Assembly (NCBI GenBank): GCA_015680685.1
Contig: MNCI01020965.1
Location: 42,729-106,728, forward strand
Source: Gnetum montanum
Taxonomy: Eukaryota; Streptophyta; Gnetopsida; Gnetales; Gnetaceae
Direction of reading: 5' to 3'
Length of the DNA: 64,000 bases
Under the pieces are notes generated by a model. The model was given only the letters and a program-made list of their open reading frames with translations, ran no database searches and had not been told where the DNA came from. Shown here piece by piece: positions 46,300 to 56,579 of this stretch. How positions within the stretch are numbered: the stretch's first letter is position 1; every line of letters begins with the position of its first letter. Made by a program: the position numbers and the translations under genes.

Positions 46300-47938
46300 T
46301 AAAAAATCTCCTCCTTTTTGGAAAATAACAAAAGAGAGAGAGAGAAATAATCTCTCAAGGTCTCTAAGAAATAGCCTTGGTCACATCCTTAGATTTTTAT
46401 CCCTCTGATACTCTAGATGGATGATAAGTATTCTCCTCATAGTCATCACTAGTAGTGCTCTATCAGCTTGATTACTATGTGTCCTCATCACAAGACTTAA
46501 TTTGCTGGATAGAAGCTTGTTGGGCATGAAGCTTCACTCAAAATAGAGATGAAGATAAAGGATCTAGTTGAATTGTAGGCTGCTGAGCTAGCATCCATTA
46601 GGATGTGATCCCAAAGATGCTCTCTATAATTTTTTTCTCAAATGAGCTAGAAGCATCCATTGATAGAGGGATTGAATGGACCTACAATTAGGACCTTGAT
46701 GTTTAGGGTACTGCATGAAAACATAATGCTTCCCTTGGACATGAGTTGATGGAACCTTACGCTCTAAATTAGACTTGATCCCAAAGTCATAAGCATGGGA
46801 AGGATTGGCTACTATAAAATGCCTTGATGGGACAAGAACATCCTCCTCACTATCAAAAATATGAGGAGTAGTAACCTGCTAAAACTTCTACCAATTGAAA
46901 GGAGGTGGAATGCTAGCTACATTCAAACTTTTACACAAGTAAGAGAGGTTTCTCCCAAGATTCCTAATGGCTTGTGTAGAAGGTTGGAGAAGCTATATGG
47001 GTGAAGAACTAATCTAGGCACCTATCAATTTTGATTTACTAAGCTAGGGAGATGCCTCCTTCTTTTGAGATATGGTGCTAGGTCTTACTTTAGCCACATT
47101 TGAAAGGCTCCTCTTCTCAACATATTCACTAAGGCTCCTCTTGCCTTTGATCAAAGGAATCTCTGCAATAGACACACTTTTCTAATGGATCAACAGACTG
47201 ATGAGGTAGGATGTGCAAGGATTCATTCTTTGGAAATCAGACTTAGCATGTCTCATCAGAGTGTATGCTCTAGATCTAGTGGTGGCCCTGTGAGAAGACA
47301 ATAAAGCACATAGGCTTGGGGTGGCAATAGATAACTATAACTTCCTCGTTTTACCATAATGTTATACAATAAAATAAGAAACAAGGTGGAAGCATTAGGA
47401 GTCATCATAATCCTTTCAACATGACCTCTGTCAAATGTAACATCTTTTCCAAATAATGCATTACAAAATTCATCATATGCTATGGACATGATACCATTTG
47501 AATAAATGTCATACATAGAACTAATGGCTACTTAGAAGACATTAGGACTAGAGATCCTAAGGATTGCACTCACAACTTGGGAAGAGACCTCAATGAGAAG
47601 ATCCCCAACCATGGAAGTCAATGCCCCAACAACAATATTGTAATAGAATATTCTAATTCATACTTTAGGAACTAGAAAGTTTTTTTTATAGTGAAAGAGC
47701 ACCAGTTCAAAGCTTTAAAGTAATCAATTAATGTAGTTTGTCTATGGGTAGGAAAAGATAGGGAACATTCAATAATGATGGTAGTATCTCGAGTGGCCTC
47801 AAAATTATGTTGTGCACTTACATTATAGAATTGGGACATGTAGGTGGGTGTTGTGCTATTGAAACTTCCTATGGATTTCTTCTTTGGCAGTGCCCTAAAC
47901 ATTTTAATGTTTTTGTGGACCATCTCTAACAAAATCAC
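46300..47938 (-). pseudogene. env-like third ORF of the copia element
   Basis: Reverse frames 47938-47672 and 47516-47256, plus shorter ones down to about 46300, form a degenerate coding region between gag and the 3' LTR. DRGHVERIMMTPNAS...NIMVKRGSYSYLLPPQAYVL...CLLTGPPLDL fits the pattern of the plant 'envelope-like'/transposon-protein domains found after pol in SIRE-type elements. Further on, QPSTQAIRNLGRNLSYLCKSL also fits. No signal peptide or fusion peptide is evident. The family assignment is from pattern memory and position. Confidence 0.45.
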
Positions 47939-48199
47939 TATAGATGGTGATTTGTGGGATCAAATGAGAAAATAAGACAAAGAAATAAGGGTTTTAACTT
48001 TGATAGTAGTGGCGTATGAGGGCTTTGAATGAAAAAGAAGACATCTTTTATAGACGGAAGATGTCTTATCCATGTTTTAAAACAATATTAGACATCTTTC
48101 ATTTTGGAGAGACTTCTTTGCAAAACCAGGATGGAATTTGAAAAAAGTTGCCAATGGACTTTAGTCTTAATAGATACTTGCAAAAATAAAAATTACGTC

Positions 48200-50035
48200 T
48201 CCTTACCTACTATATTGCCAGAAAAGTAACAATATTGAGAGAGTTAGAGAAGGAGTTTTCCCTTTTGAGGATTCTTTTCTCAACCAAACTTCTTCAATGT
48301 TTGGGGCTCGCCTTTCTATCATGAATTTGTTAGTGAGAGTATTCTGATTCCTTTATTCTTGCCTTTTAATTATCCATGCTTTCCTAGTTCCTTTGTTCTT
48401 TTGAGTTGATAGTCAATCTCCCCTATGTTCCTACAAAAAATCCTTTCTCTATGCACTTAGATAAGACCAAGGAGTCCTATGATATGACCAACTATTTATA
48501 TGATAATACTTGAAATTGCAATCCCATTATTTATGCCATTATGTATGACAATAATAGCAGATAATCCTCTAATGGTAGTATGAGAGATTAAGATGATCAA
48601 ACCTTTTAGGATCATTTTGATGAATAGGACCTTCCTCTGATTTTGATGTACTACCATTTTCCTTCTGAGGATCATTTGTTTATGATGGATCTATAGAAGA
48701 TGACTACTCTTGCATGCAACATCCCATACCACTATTATCATGTGTACTTCATCCTTGTCCCAACAACATCCAAAGGTATTCCTTTACCAATCTTTCATTT
48801 AGTAATTTAATGTCTGTGACTTCCATTTTGGCCTATTCTAAGGATGAGGTTAGTTTTTCGTTCTCAACCCTTAGGTCTGAGAATTGTTTAGTAACATTAG
48901 AAATAGTCAAATTCAACAAAGATATTTCTTGATCCTTAGATTTAACTTGTTTATTTAACTTATTGTAAAAATTTTGAAAAGACAAAAGCCCTTTGCATGA
49001 AAGATAAAACCTCTCTTCATCATTAAGATCATTATCTAGTGAATCAATGCCATCATTAGTAAGGGCCATGAAAATTAGGTGGGAATTTTTCACATCATAA
49101 TTCACTTCTTCCTCACTCTACTTCCCATCATTTGAAGTTCTATAGAAGTTGGTTTTCTTCATCTCATTAGTGGATCTATCCTTGGATTATAACTTGATAT
49201 TGCTAGGACATTTGGAGGTCATATGGTCTCTTCCTCCATAAATCCAACATTCTATATAAGAGAAATCTAAGTTAGAATCCAAAACATTTTTACTTCTTTC
49301 TTTACCTTTGAATAGATTAGATCTTTGCTAATATTTTTCTTTGTTTCTTCTTGTTATCAATCATTATAGATTTCATGAGAGAAAGGCAATCTCATCTTCA
49401 CTACCTTCATCATGCTCATTGAGCTTCTTCTTCTTAGAGATAGTCTTTAGAGTAATGGGTCTTTCTTGGATGGCTCCTTTGCTTATGAGATTCATTTCAT
49501 AAGCAATGAAAGCACTTTGAAGCTCTTCAAATTTCAAAGTTGAGAAATCTTTGATTTCCTCCCTAGCCATTACCTTCAGTCTAAACTTTGGTTGAAGAGT
49601 TTTGATTATTTTGATGATGACATCACTCTTGGGAAAATATTTACTAGTACCTCTAATAGCTACAACAATATAATTTTCTCTAGAGAAGTAATCTTTAATT
49701 TTCTCACCTTCTCTCATTATAAGCTTGTCATATTTGCTTTGCAGAACTAATAATTTAGATTGTTTTACAATAGAGTTTTCTTCATAAGTAGCTTCTAAAG
49801 TTTGCCAAATTTCATTGGCCATTTTACATCCTACTACTCTATTAAATTTAGATTTATTTAAATTGCAATAGAAATAATTATTTTCTTTTGAATCAAACAT
49901 GACCTTATCTTTCTTCTCTTGTATCCATTTGTTGAAAGGCTTAATGATCCTAGTGGAGCTATTGATAGGCACAATGCAGCCTTCAAGGATTGACTTCCAA
50001 ACTTCAAATTCCATGGATACAAAGAATCCTTGCAT
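48200..50035 (-). pseudogene. gag: copia gag (UBN2-type)
   Basis: The frame 50035-49373 (220 codons, no stop) is the gag core: WKSILEGCIVPI, YFYCNLNKSKFNRVVGCKMA, EIWQTLEATYEENSIVKQSKL, RLKVMAREEIKDFSTLKFEEL. All are hallmarks of the UBN2 gag family of SIRE-type elements. After it comes a zinc knuckle, CWIYGGRDHMTSKCP near 49250-49205, with its second Cys lost. A coiled coil follows at 49105-48833 (LNKQVKSKDQEISLLNLTIS). The rest to about 48200 is degenerate. Particle formation and RNA packaging are the expected roles. Pol does not follow. Confidence 0.85.
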
Positions 50036-50158
50036 TCTAGCTTTTCAATAGGTGAAGTAAAGTCCATTAAAAATGGATGGATTTGCATAAGATGTCCCCT
50101 CAATTATCCAAACCTCAATTATTCACTCTTTGAAATTGATGATGAAGAAGAGTACTGG

Positions 50159-50170
50159 GCTTTGATACCA
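50159..50170 (-). other. primer binding site of the copia element (tRNA-iMet)
   Basis: Reverse strand TGGTATCAAAGC lies 2 nt from the 5' LTR end and matches the initiator-Met site at 11 of 12 positions. Confidence 0.85.
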
Positions 50171-50172
50171 CT

Positions 50173-51097
50173 TAAGGATAGTTGAACTTAGAGGAGGGGA
50201 TGAATAAGTTCGCCAAGATAAAAAATAATTTGAGACAAAGCACATACAAAAAATTTAATGTGGTTCCCCAACTTAGATAGTCCACACTCGAAGGTTAAGT
50301 TGCAAGCATAGCTCTAGACTTTATTACTCTAAGCTTTGCCCTAGAGTGATTTGACACTACAAATCCAGTCAACCTCACAAGGTCTTGACAAGCTTAGAAA
50401 GTGGTTTTTAGGATCCCACAACCTTTACAACTTAAGCTTTGCTCCAGAGTGTTGTGGAACTACACTAACACTTAAACCCACAAGATCTCAACAAGCTTAA
50501 GTAAGATGCCTTCTTGCAAGAAGCACATCAACCCCATAGGATAACAAAAGAGAATAACAATCATAAAGAAAATATTGCAACTAAATTTTTTGATCATTTT
50601 ACTTTGAGGTATAGCTTACTTTGACAAATTATAATAGAAAAAATATTATAAAATGAGGAACAACATTGATTACAATGATTTCTTAATGAATATAATTGAT
50701 GGTACACAATGCCCATCCATTTTCCAATGAGAATGAAGTCTTCTTATAATCAATATATTTCTAAAATCACTTCAAAATCTATGCAATGACTAATTAATGA
50801 TAATTGGAGATATCTTATCTAAGACTAAGACATATTTCTACAATGGACCTTCATTCTACAAAGATGTCTTCTTCAAGATTAAGACATCTTTCTTCATTAG
50901 ACCTTCATTTTGCAAAGAAGTATTCTTCTCATGAAAGACATATTTTTCTCTAGAAATATGTCTACTATTTTTTATAGATGTCTTCTCCTATGCTACCTTT
51001 AATTTTTCCAAGACTTGCATATTCACTTGAGACCTTGTAAATGTCCTTCTCCTTTGAGCTCTCCTTTTGTCTAAAATAGTTTGTTCCTTGTCATTAA
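50173..51097 (-). repeat. 5' LTR of the copia element, inner part
   Basis: Aligns with 44715 to about 45690 of the 3' LTR. It stops at the target site ATTAA (51093-51097), where chromovirus 2 was inserted. The outer part resumes at 60519. Confidence 0.85.
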
Positions 51098-51607
51098 TGT
51101 AATGTCCCATCCCTTGTTAAAGGTGGAAAAAATTGTACACAATGTAATTAACCTTCTAATAAAGGGACACCTCATTATGAGGAGTTATGATTATTCATGT
51201 ATCCCTTGGGAAAGGGTTTGACCTATGCCATTTATGGCTAGGATTAGAGGTTGTGCTAGGCATGGAGTTGCAAATCCAAGAAAGGAAAGTAATGGGAGCC
51301 AAGTAAAGTGGGACAAAAAGGGACTAATCACCTCTTTGGTAGGATAGCCTAACCATGGTGGCAGTGCTGAATTGCCTCTAAGGATTAAGTGGCATAGGAA
51401 GACAACCCAAAAGGGCATTATAGTACTCTCTTCCATTAATATAATTTTTTCATTTTCTTTGTTTAATTCTTCAATATCATTTATTTATTTACTAGTTAAT
51501 TTATTTATTAAGTATTTATAAAGTTTCTAGTATATTATCTAAGAAAATGGTGAATGTAATAAATTAAGCGTTCGTATTTTTATGACATCCGAGAATGGGA
51601 TGTCACA
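51098..51607 (+). repeat. 5' LTR of chromovirus 2
   Basis: Begins TGTAATGTCCC and ends GATGTCACA. It is followed after 2 nt by the primer site and aligns with 60010-60518. Confidence 0.95.
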
Positions 51608-51609
51608 TT

Positions 51610-51621
51610 TGGTATCAGAGT
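51610..51621 (+). other. primer binding site of chromovirus 2 (tRNA-iMet)
   Basis: TGGTATCAGAGT matches the initiator-Met site TGGTATCAGAGC at 11 of 12 positions. Confidence 0.9.
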
Positions 51622-51849
51622 AAACCATAATTCACGAGCCAAAGTGGAAAAAAAATCATTTTATTATTATTTGTGAACAAAAGTACATTAAGAAAAATAA
51701 TAAAATGGAAGAAAATATTATATTATTTTATTTTGTAGTAAAAAAGAAGTGATAGGAAGTACATTTACATAGGATATAGAAAAAGGAAGAATAGGGAAAA
51801 TAAGTAGAATGGGAAAAATATAAGAAAGGAAACTATGATTATTTATTTT

Positions 51850-53960
51850 GATTGAAAGACTTAAGAAGATCCATGAGTATCTTTAATTAGGATTCTTTTT
51901 CTTTAGTAGTAGCATTTGCCTTGTTAAGCACTACTTTGCATTCAACTAGTACATCACACAACTATTTGATATATTCGATTACATGTCTTGCTGCAACTAC
52001 TAATTCCTCTTTTATTTTAAGTTGGGATTGCAACATATCTATCTATATTAATTAATCATCCATGTCCTCTTGTCATTCCATATCCTTTCTCTATAGAAAT
52101 AAGATTTAAATTATGAGTTATAAGAAAATCAAGAAACAAATACAAATTAAAAAAAAACAAGAAGTATTACCTGAAATCAATCATTATCAATTTGAAGGAA
52201 TCATTCATGAGTTGTTAGATGGCAAGCATCGCACATTGCACTTTCCAATTCTCTGAAGAGTTGCTACAGATCTTTTACAACATTTGAAGCATTCTTAGGG
52301 ATTGGATGAAAAGATGATGGAACTCCATCCTGTATTAAATCATAATCCATCTTGAAATTACATAACTAAGATTTTTGTAGATGATAGAAACCCTAAAGAA
52401 ACAAAATAGGATTTAATATTTGAGATTCATTGGCTAATGAGCTGAATAAGCACAAGTTCTTCTTCAGTAGCCACCATTATCATTTCCATCAAATAAGAAG
52501 ATCCTGATATTGAGAAAGAAGAAGTCATTGGAACAGCCTTACGAAATAATATTGATGTTTCTTGTGGAAGAAAGCCTCTTCTAAGTGTCAATAAAAAAAG
52601 AAAGAAAGAATGACTAGTGATCTAGGTGATAGATTGGGAGTCTATGCAGAAGTAGCACCTGCATCACCTCTATTCATCTCTTGGATAAAGTATTGTCATA
52701 CCATAGACCTCTACAATAAAATAATAATAATAATAAAAATCAAATTAAAAATCAACATCATACAATTGAAAAAGGAAAGTATTTTAACCTTTAAATAACT
52801 AAAACTTACCTTTGGTTATTTTCCCTTATCTTGTCTTGAACTCTATTGAGTTTGTCGGGATTGTTGTGAAGCTTGTTGTTGGCTTTGTTGTCTTATAACA
52901 ATTGGACTGCTAGAACTTTGCCCAATATGTTGCCTTTGCAAAAAGAAAAAAAAATTTAAAAAATAAATATAGAAATAAGACATAAAAAAATTAATTTATA
53001 TTTAAATATATATATACCTTTGAAGTAGAGAGTGATATTTGTTCTTGTGATTGAACCATACCAAAGGATGCAGTACCTTGAATTTGTTCAACATGTGTAG
53101 CTTTTGCATTCTACATTGGTTAATTCTGTAGCATAGATTACACTATCAAATACATAAAATAAAAACATAATCAAAAAACAAGGAAATAATAAAAACATGA
53201 AAATATCTCATTGATTTCTTTCTAAGTCCAAACTTGCTATAAGGCCAGTTGACCCTTCTTGGCATCCATAATCTTGCTCCTTATAACCCTCTTATCTTCA
53301 AGAAATTTACAGCACAACCAAGGATTGTAATAAGTAAAATGTTTTTAAGGATGATAATAACTTAGGATCATACACATGATCAAGGGTATACAACATAGGG
53401 TATAGGATTTGGAAGGATTTTCTTAGGCAATAGTAATTTCAGTCATAGCAGTATATCGAGAAAAGAAACAAGACAACAAACAATCATAAACTCTACTAGT
53501 TATGGCACCATGAAGTATGAAAATAGAATAAGAAATAACATTAGATTGTTGTCTATACCATAGAATCGTGCTACTAATGAATAGCCATAAGTTAAAGTGA
53601 ACATCGTTAATAAAATCCTTATGAACAAATTAGTTTTTGCCAATGGAAGAATCAACAACATAATGGGATAATTCCTTCTTACAAAAGATTTAAATGTTTC
53701 AAAATGAATTGAAGAAATTAAAGGATCCTCTCCTCGTTGAAAACCTAAGACTACTTTAATGTCAAGAGGAAGGATTTTTATTACTCCAAAAACTAATTGA
53801 AAAGTAGAACTTCTCTTATTGTCATACAGTTCACACCACTTTAAAAGAATACTCTTACATTGGGAAAGTTTAAAAATTAGAAAAACAAGTAAATCAGCTA
53901 ACCTATGCCATTAAACTTGAGGCATGATCATTAAAAAACTATATATATATATATAATTTA
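51850..53960 (-). pseudogene. antisense multi-exon coding-like cargo in chromovirus 2
   Basis: On the reverse strand a frame from about 53920 to the stop at 53502-53500 runs some 140 codons with no stop and no early Met (FQLVFGVIKILPLDIKVVLG...ARFYGIDN). Downstream, coding-like blocks are separated by short introns with GT-AG borders: 53017-52934, 52809-52711 and 52171-52092. The blocks include DKRVIRSKIMDAKKGQLAL (near 53290), a Gln-rich block (IVIRQQSQQQASQQS), MDYDLIQDGVPSSFHPIPKN (near 52340) and a final coiled-coil-like block (LQSQLKIKEELVVAARHVIE). Most stops in these blocks replace Gln-type codons. The P.D...VLGF pattern recalls DUF1985 or plant-mobile-domain proteins only weakly. It could be captured host or transposon sequence, or an antisense accessory ORF. 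Confidence 0.45.
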
Positions 53961-54060
53961 AAAAAATTCCAAGGCCTATGGCTAGCTGTAGCCAGCCATG
54001 GCATAGACACAACCAGTTGTGGTAAGGCTATGGCTAGTCATAGCTAACTGTGGCAAGGTT
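53940..54060 (-). promoter_or_regulatory. hairpin cluster and TATA-like run upstream of the antisense cargo
   Basis: Inverted repeats GGCTA/TAGCC, CACAAC/GTTGTG and GCTATG/CATAGC lie at 53984-54050. An (AT)n run lies at 53940-53954, just upstream of the antisense coding block. The layout resembles the U3 regions of the TGATGAG family, but the sequence words differ. A promoter role is inferred. Confidence 0.3.
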
Positions 54061-54499
54061 GCAGCCAAGATGCAAGGCCCTAATTGATAAGTCTAGCCCT
54101 TGGGGCCAGGCCCAAAGAAGGGCCATAAAAACCCATGCCTGCATATCCCTGCCATAACCATTATTGTTACTTTCCGCCACATCATCCATGTCACCACTAT
54201 CTTTTGTTGGTGTAGTCACTCACCCCTCCACTACTATCTAACATGTCACATGCTCTAATCACATCACCTATGCAATCCCAACGTCAAGTCGTCGTGCTAT
54301 TGCCATCATCATCAAGCCACCCACACCACTATTTTCTTCTGCCACCACCATCTCTTGTACCTCTACTACCACTGCATAGCTTTGTGTCACTTGCATAGCT
54401 TGTTGTCCTACATTACATAGCCCTACCATTTGCACTTGTACCTTGCCTGCAACCCTAGCTTCCATCACCACCTTCTCTTCATCACCCATCACTAACTAC

Positions 54500-54725
54500 T
54501 CTCCACTTCCCATCATTTCCTCTTCCATCATCCATTACTACCTCCTGTGTCATCTATCACTTCCTCTTACACTTCCCATCATTACCTCCTATGCCATTCA
54601 TCACTACCTCTTGCGTCATCCATCACTGCCTCTCGTGTCGCTCATCATCGTCACCTATGTTGCACATCACTACCTCCCACACCATCCATCACCACCTCTT
54701 GCACCACTCATTACCACCTTCTAGC
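54500..54725 (+). repeat. 21-22-bp minisatellite (CATCAYTACCTCY units)
   Basis: About nine degenerate units of the form CATCCATCACTACCTCTTGYG are seen. A 7-residue period shows in translation in all forward frames, which explains three overlapping open frames. The C/T-rich DNA from 54230 to 54500 has similar composition. Confidence 0.75.
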
Positions 54726-54939
54726 CACCACATGGACCCTAAAATGGGTCATCCATCAGTTGACAGAAAAATCAAATTTTTTCAACAATTGATGAGAATT
54801 TTGAAATTCCCATAAATTGATAGAATTTTTTTTTTTAAAAAAGTATGCCCATCATTTTTAGTTTAAATAGAAAACATGCTCAATTGTTTACTAAAATTCA
54901 AATTGGCATTATGATAGCAACAGAAATAAAAATTTTCTC

Positions 54940-54997
54940 ATTAAGTGTGCACATCTTGTAGTAGAACTGGGATGGGTGACCTCTTAGGAAGTCTTGG
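54940..54997 (+). other. 5S rRNA-like fragment (3' half)
   Basis: TTAAGTGTGC, then GTAGTAGAACTGGGATGGGT followed by GACCTCTTAGGAAGTCTTGG, aligns with the plant 5S rRNA segment TTAAGCGTGC...GTAGTACTAGGATGGG...TGACCTCCTGGGAAGTCC. It covers the internal control region (A box to C box). The 5' half is absent or unrecognisable, so this is not a working gene. 5S-like segments occur in Cassandra-type TRIM elements and in 5S-derived SINEs; either origin is possible. Confidence 0.75.
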
Positions 54998-55344
54998 AAA
55001 ATGTAAAAGTTTGTAACTTAAAACAACTATAATTTTTGCATTTGAAGTCCATTTTCAACCAAACAGAAATTGATTCTAACAAATTTGAACCTTCTAAACT
55101 CAATATAATAGTCAAATTTAGCTTTTGAATTACAAAAAGTAAAATTTAATTCATTATTTTAGGTCCTAAAAATAATTAAAATTCATTACTTGATGAGAAA
55201 TTCATGATAGTTTCAACTTCCTCTACAACTGACTAATAATTTTGGGATGTATAAAAAGGACCTTAGAAGCTAAGGATTCTCAACATACTTGATTTCTTCA
55301 ACTTACCGATGTCTAGAACCTAAAGAATAAATTAGAGACAAATG

Positions 55345-56500
55345 AAATCCTGAGTCAATGATTGGATGAATGTCCTAGAAGATCAAATTAATGAGATCAA
55401 GGGTGTTCAAGAAGAACTTCGTCACTCGAACCAAGGATTCATGATAGAGATGAAAAATATGTCTAAGGAAATTAGGAAATTGTCCCAGAATTTAAAAGAT
55501 AAATGGTCATACATGCAAGGAAAGATGGATTCCTTTGTAGACTCCATCAAAAAATTAACTGACCATCTCATTTAGCCTTCAAACCCTACCCATATTCTAC
55601 CTAGAAAACAACCCCAATACCATGATCAACTTCCTCCTAAGGATCCACACCAAACACAATCTCTACCTACTAGTGGAAAGGATATCAAAATTCCTCTTAT
55701 AGGTCATAGAATTGAAACTGAAGATGAGAGATATGGGAACTAGCTTAATTAGCCTAGAGAATTGTTGACACAAGGTCATGCTAAGAAATTAATATTAGAT
55801 CATTATGATGGAGCCCCTAGATCCAGTACTAAGGCAAAGGATTGGCTTGATATAATGAAAAATTACTTTAATATGTTGAATTTGTCAAGCCATGAACATT
55901 TAGAAGTTATGTCCTCATATTTAAGAGAACTTGTGGCAACATGGTGGAATGGACTATGATCTTAAGGTTTGATTACAAATTGCCTTAAATTTTGTCAAGA
56001 TTTTGAACAAAAATTTGTTCTCAATTCTTTTCTCAAAGAGTGAAAAATGAGATTTGATTTCTTAAGGTTGGGAAGGTGAACTGTAGATGATTACTACAAG
56101 GAATTTTGTGATCTTTTTCGATATGTAAGTCATCAGGATGAGGGAGAATTAGCTTCAAAATTCATTGGAGGACTACATGCTTAATTTCATTCCCAAACAT
56201 AAGCCCATAATCCTAAAACTATTGATGAAGCATATAGAATTACTAAGGATTATGAAGAATCAAATCAAATACAAGTTACCCTTCAATAAGAAACTCTTCA
56301 ACAAACCACCTTTCCATAAGTAATGGTAGAAGAGACACCAACCAAAAAAGCTCGACAAGGATTAGGATGTTTTATTTATGGTGAAGATAATTTCAAACAA
56401 GACTATTAAAATTTTGAGCAAAAATATAGAGGACCAACAAAATCAGAAATCCAAAACCCAACCCAAACATGAACAAAGAAAAAATTCCAACCACTACCAT
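55345..56500 (+). pseudogene. gag: gag of chromovirus 2
   Basis: Coding starts near 55345 (MKS*VNDWMNVLEDQINEIKG) with an N-terminal coiled coil (KNMSKEIRKLSQNLKDKWS). The gag core follows at 55762-55960 (KLILDHYDGAPRSSTKAKDWL...LVATWWNGL), then FLRLGR*TVDDYYKEFCDLF near 56050 and the zinc knuckle remnant GCFIYGEDNFKQDY near 56370, with Cys-to-Tyr changes at the second and last Cys. Stops are few compared with chromovirus 1. Gag would package element RNA. Confidence 0.85.
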
Positions 56501-56579
56501 AGCCATGAAGAAGATATCTACATTGACTAAATTAGGCTTCCATAAATTTTAATATGATCTAATAATTTTTGAAGGTTCA

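Noticed and set aside
54443-54815. Three overlapping 74-93-codon ORFs
   Set aside because: All arise from the 21-22-bp minisatellite, which lacks stops in every forward frame.
54912-54997. Functional 5S rRNA gene
   Set aside because: The 5' half is unrecognisable and the conserved part has many changes.
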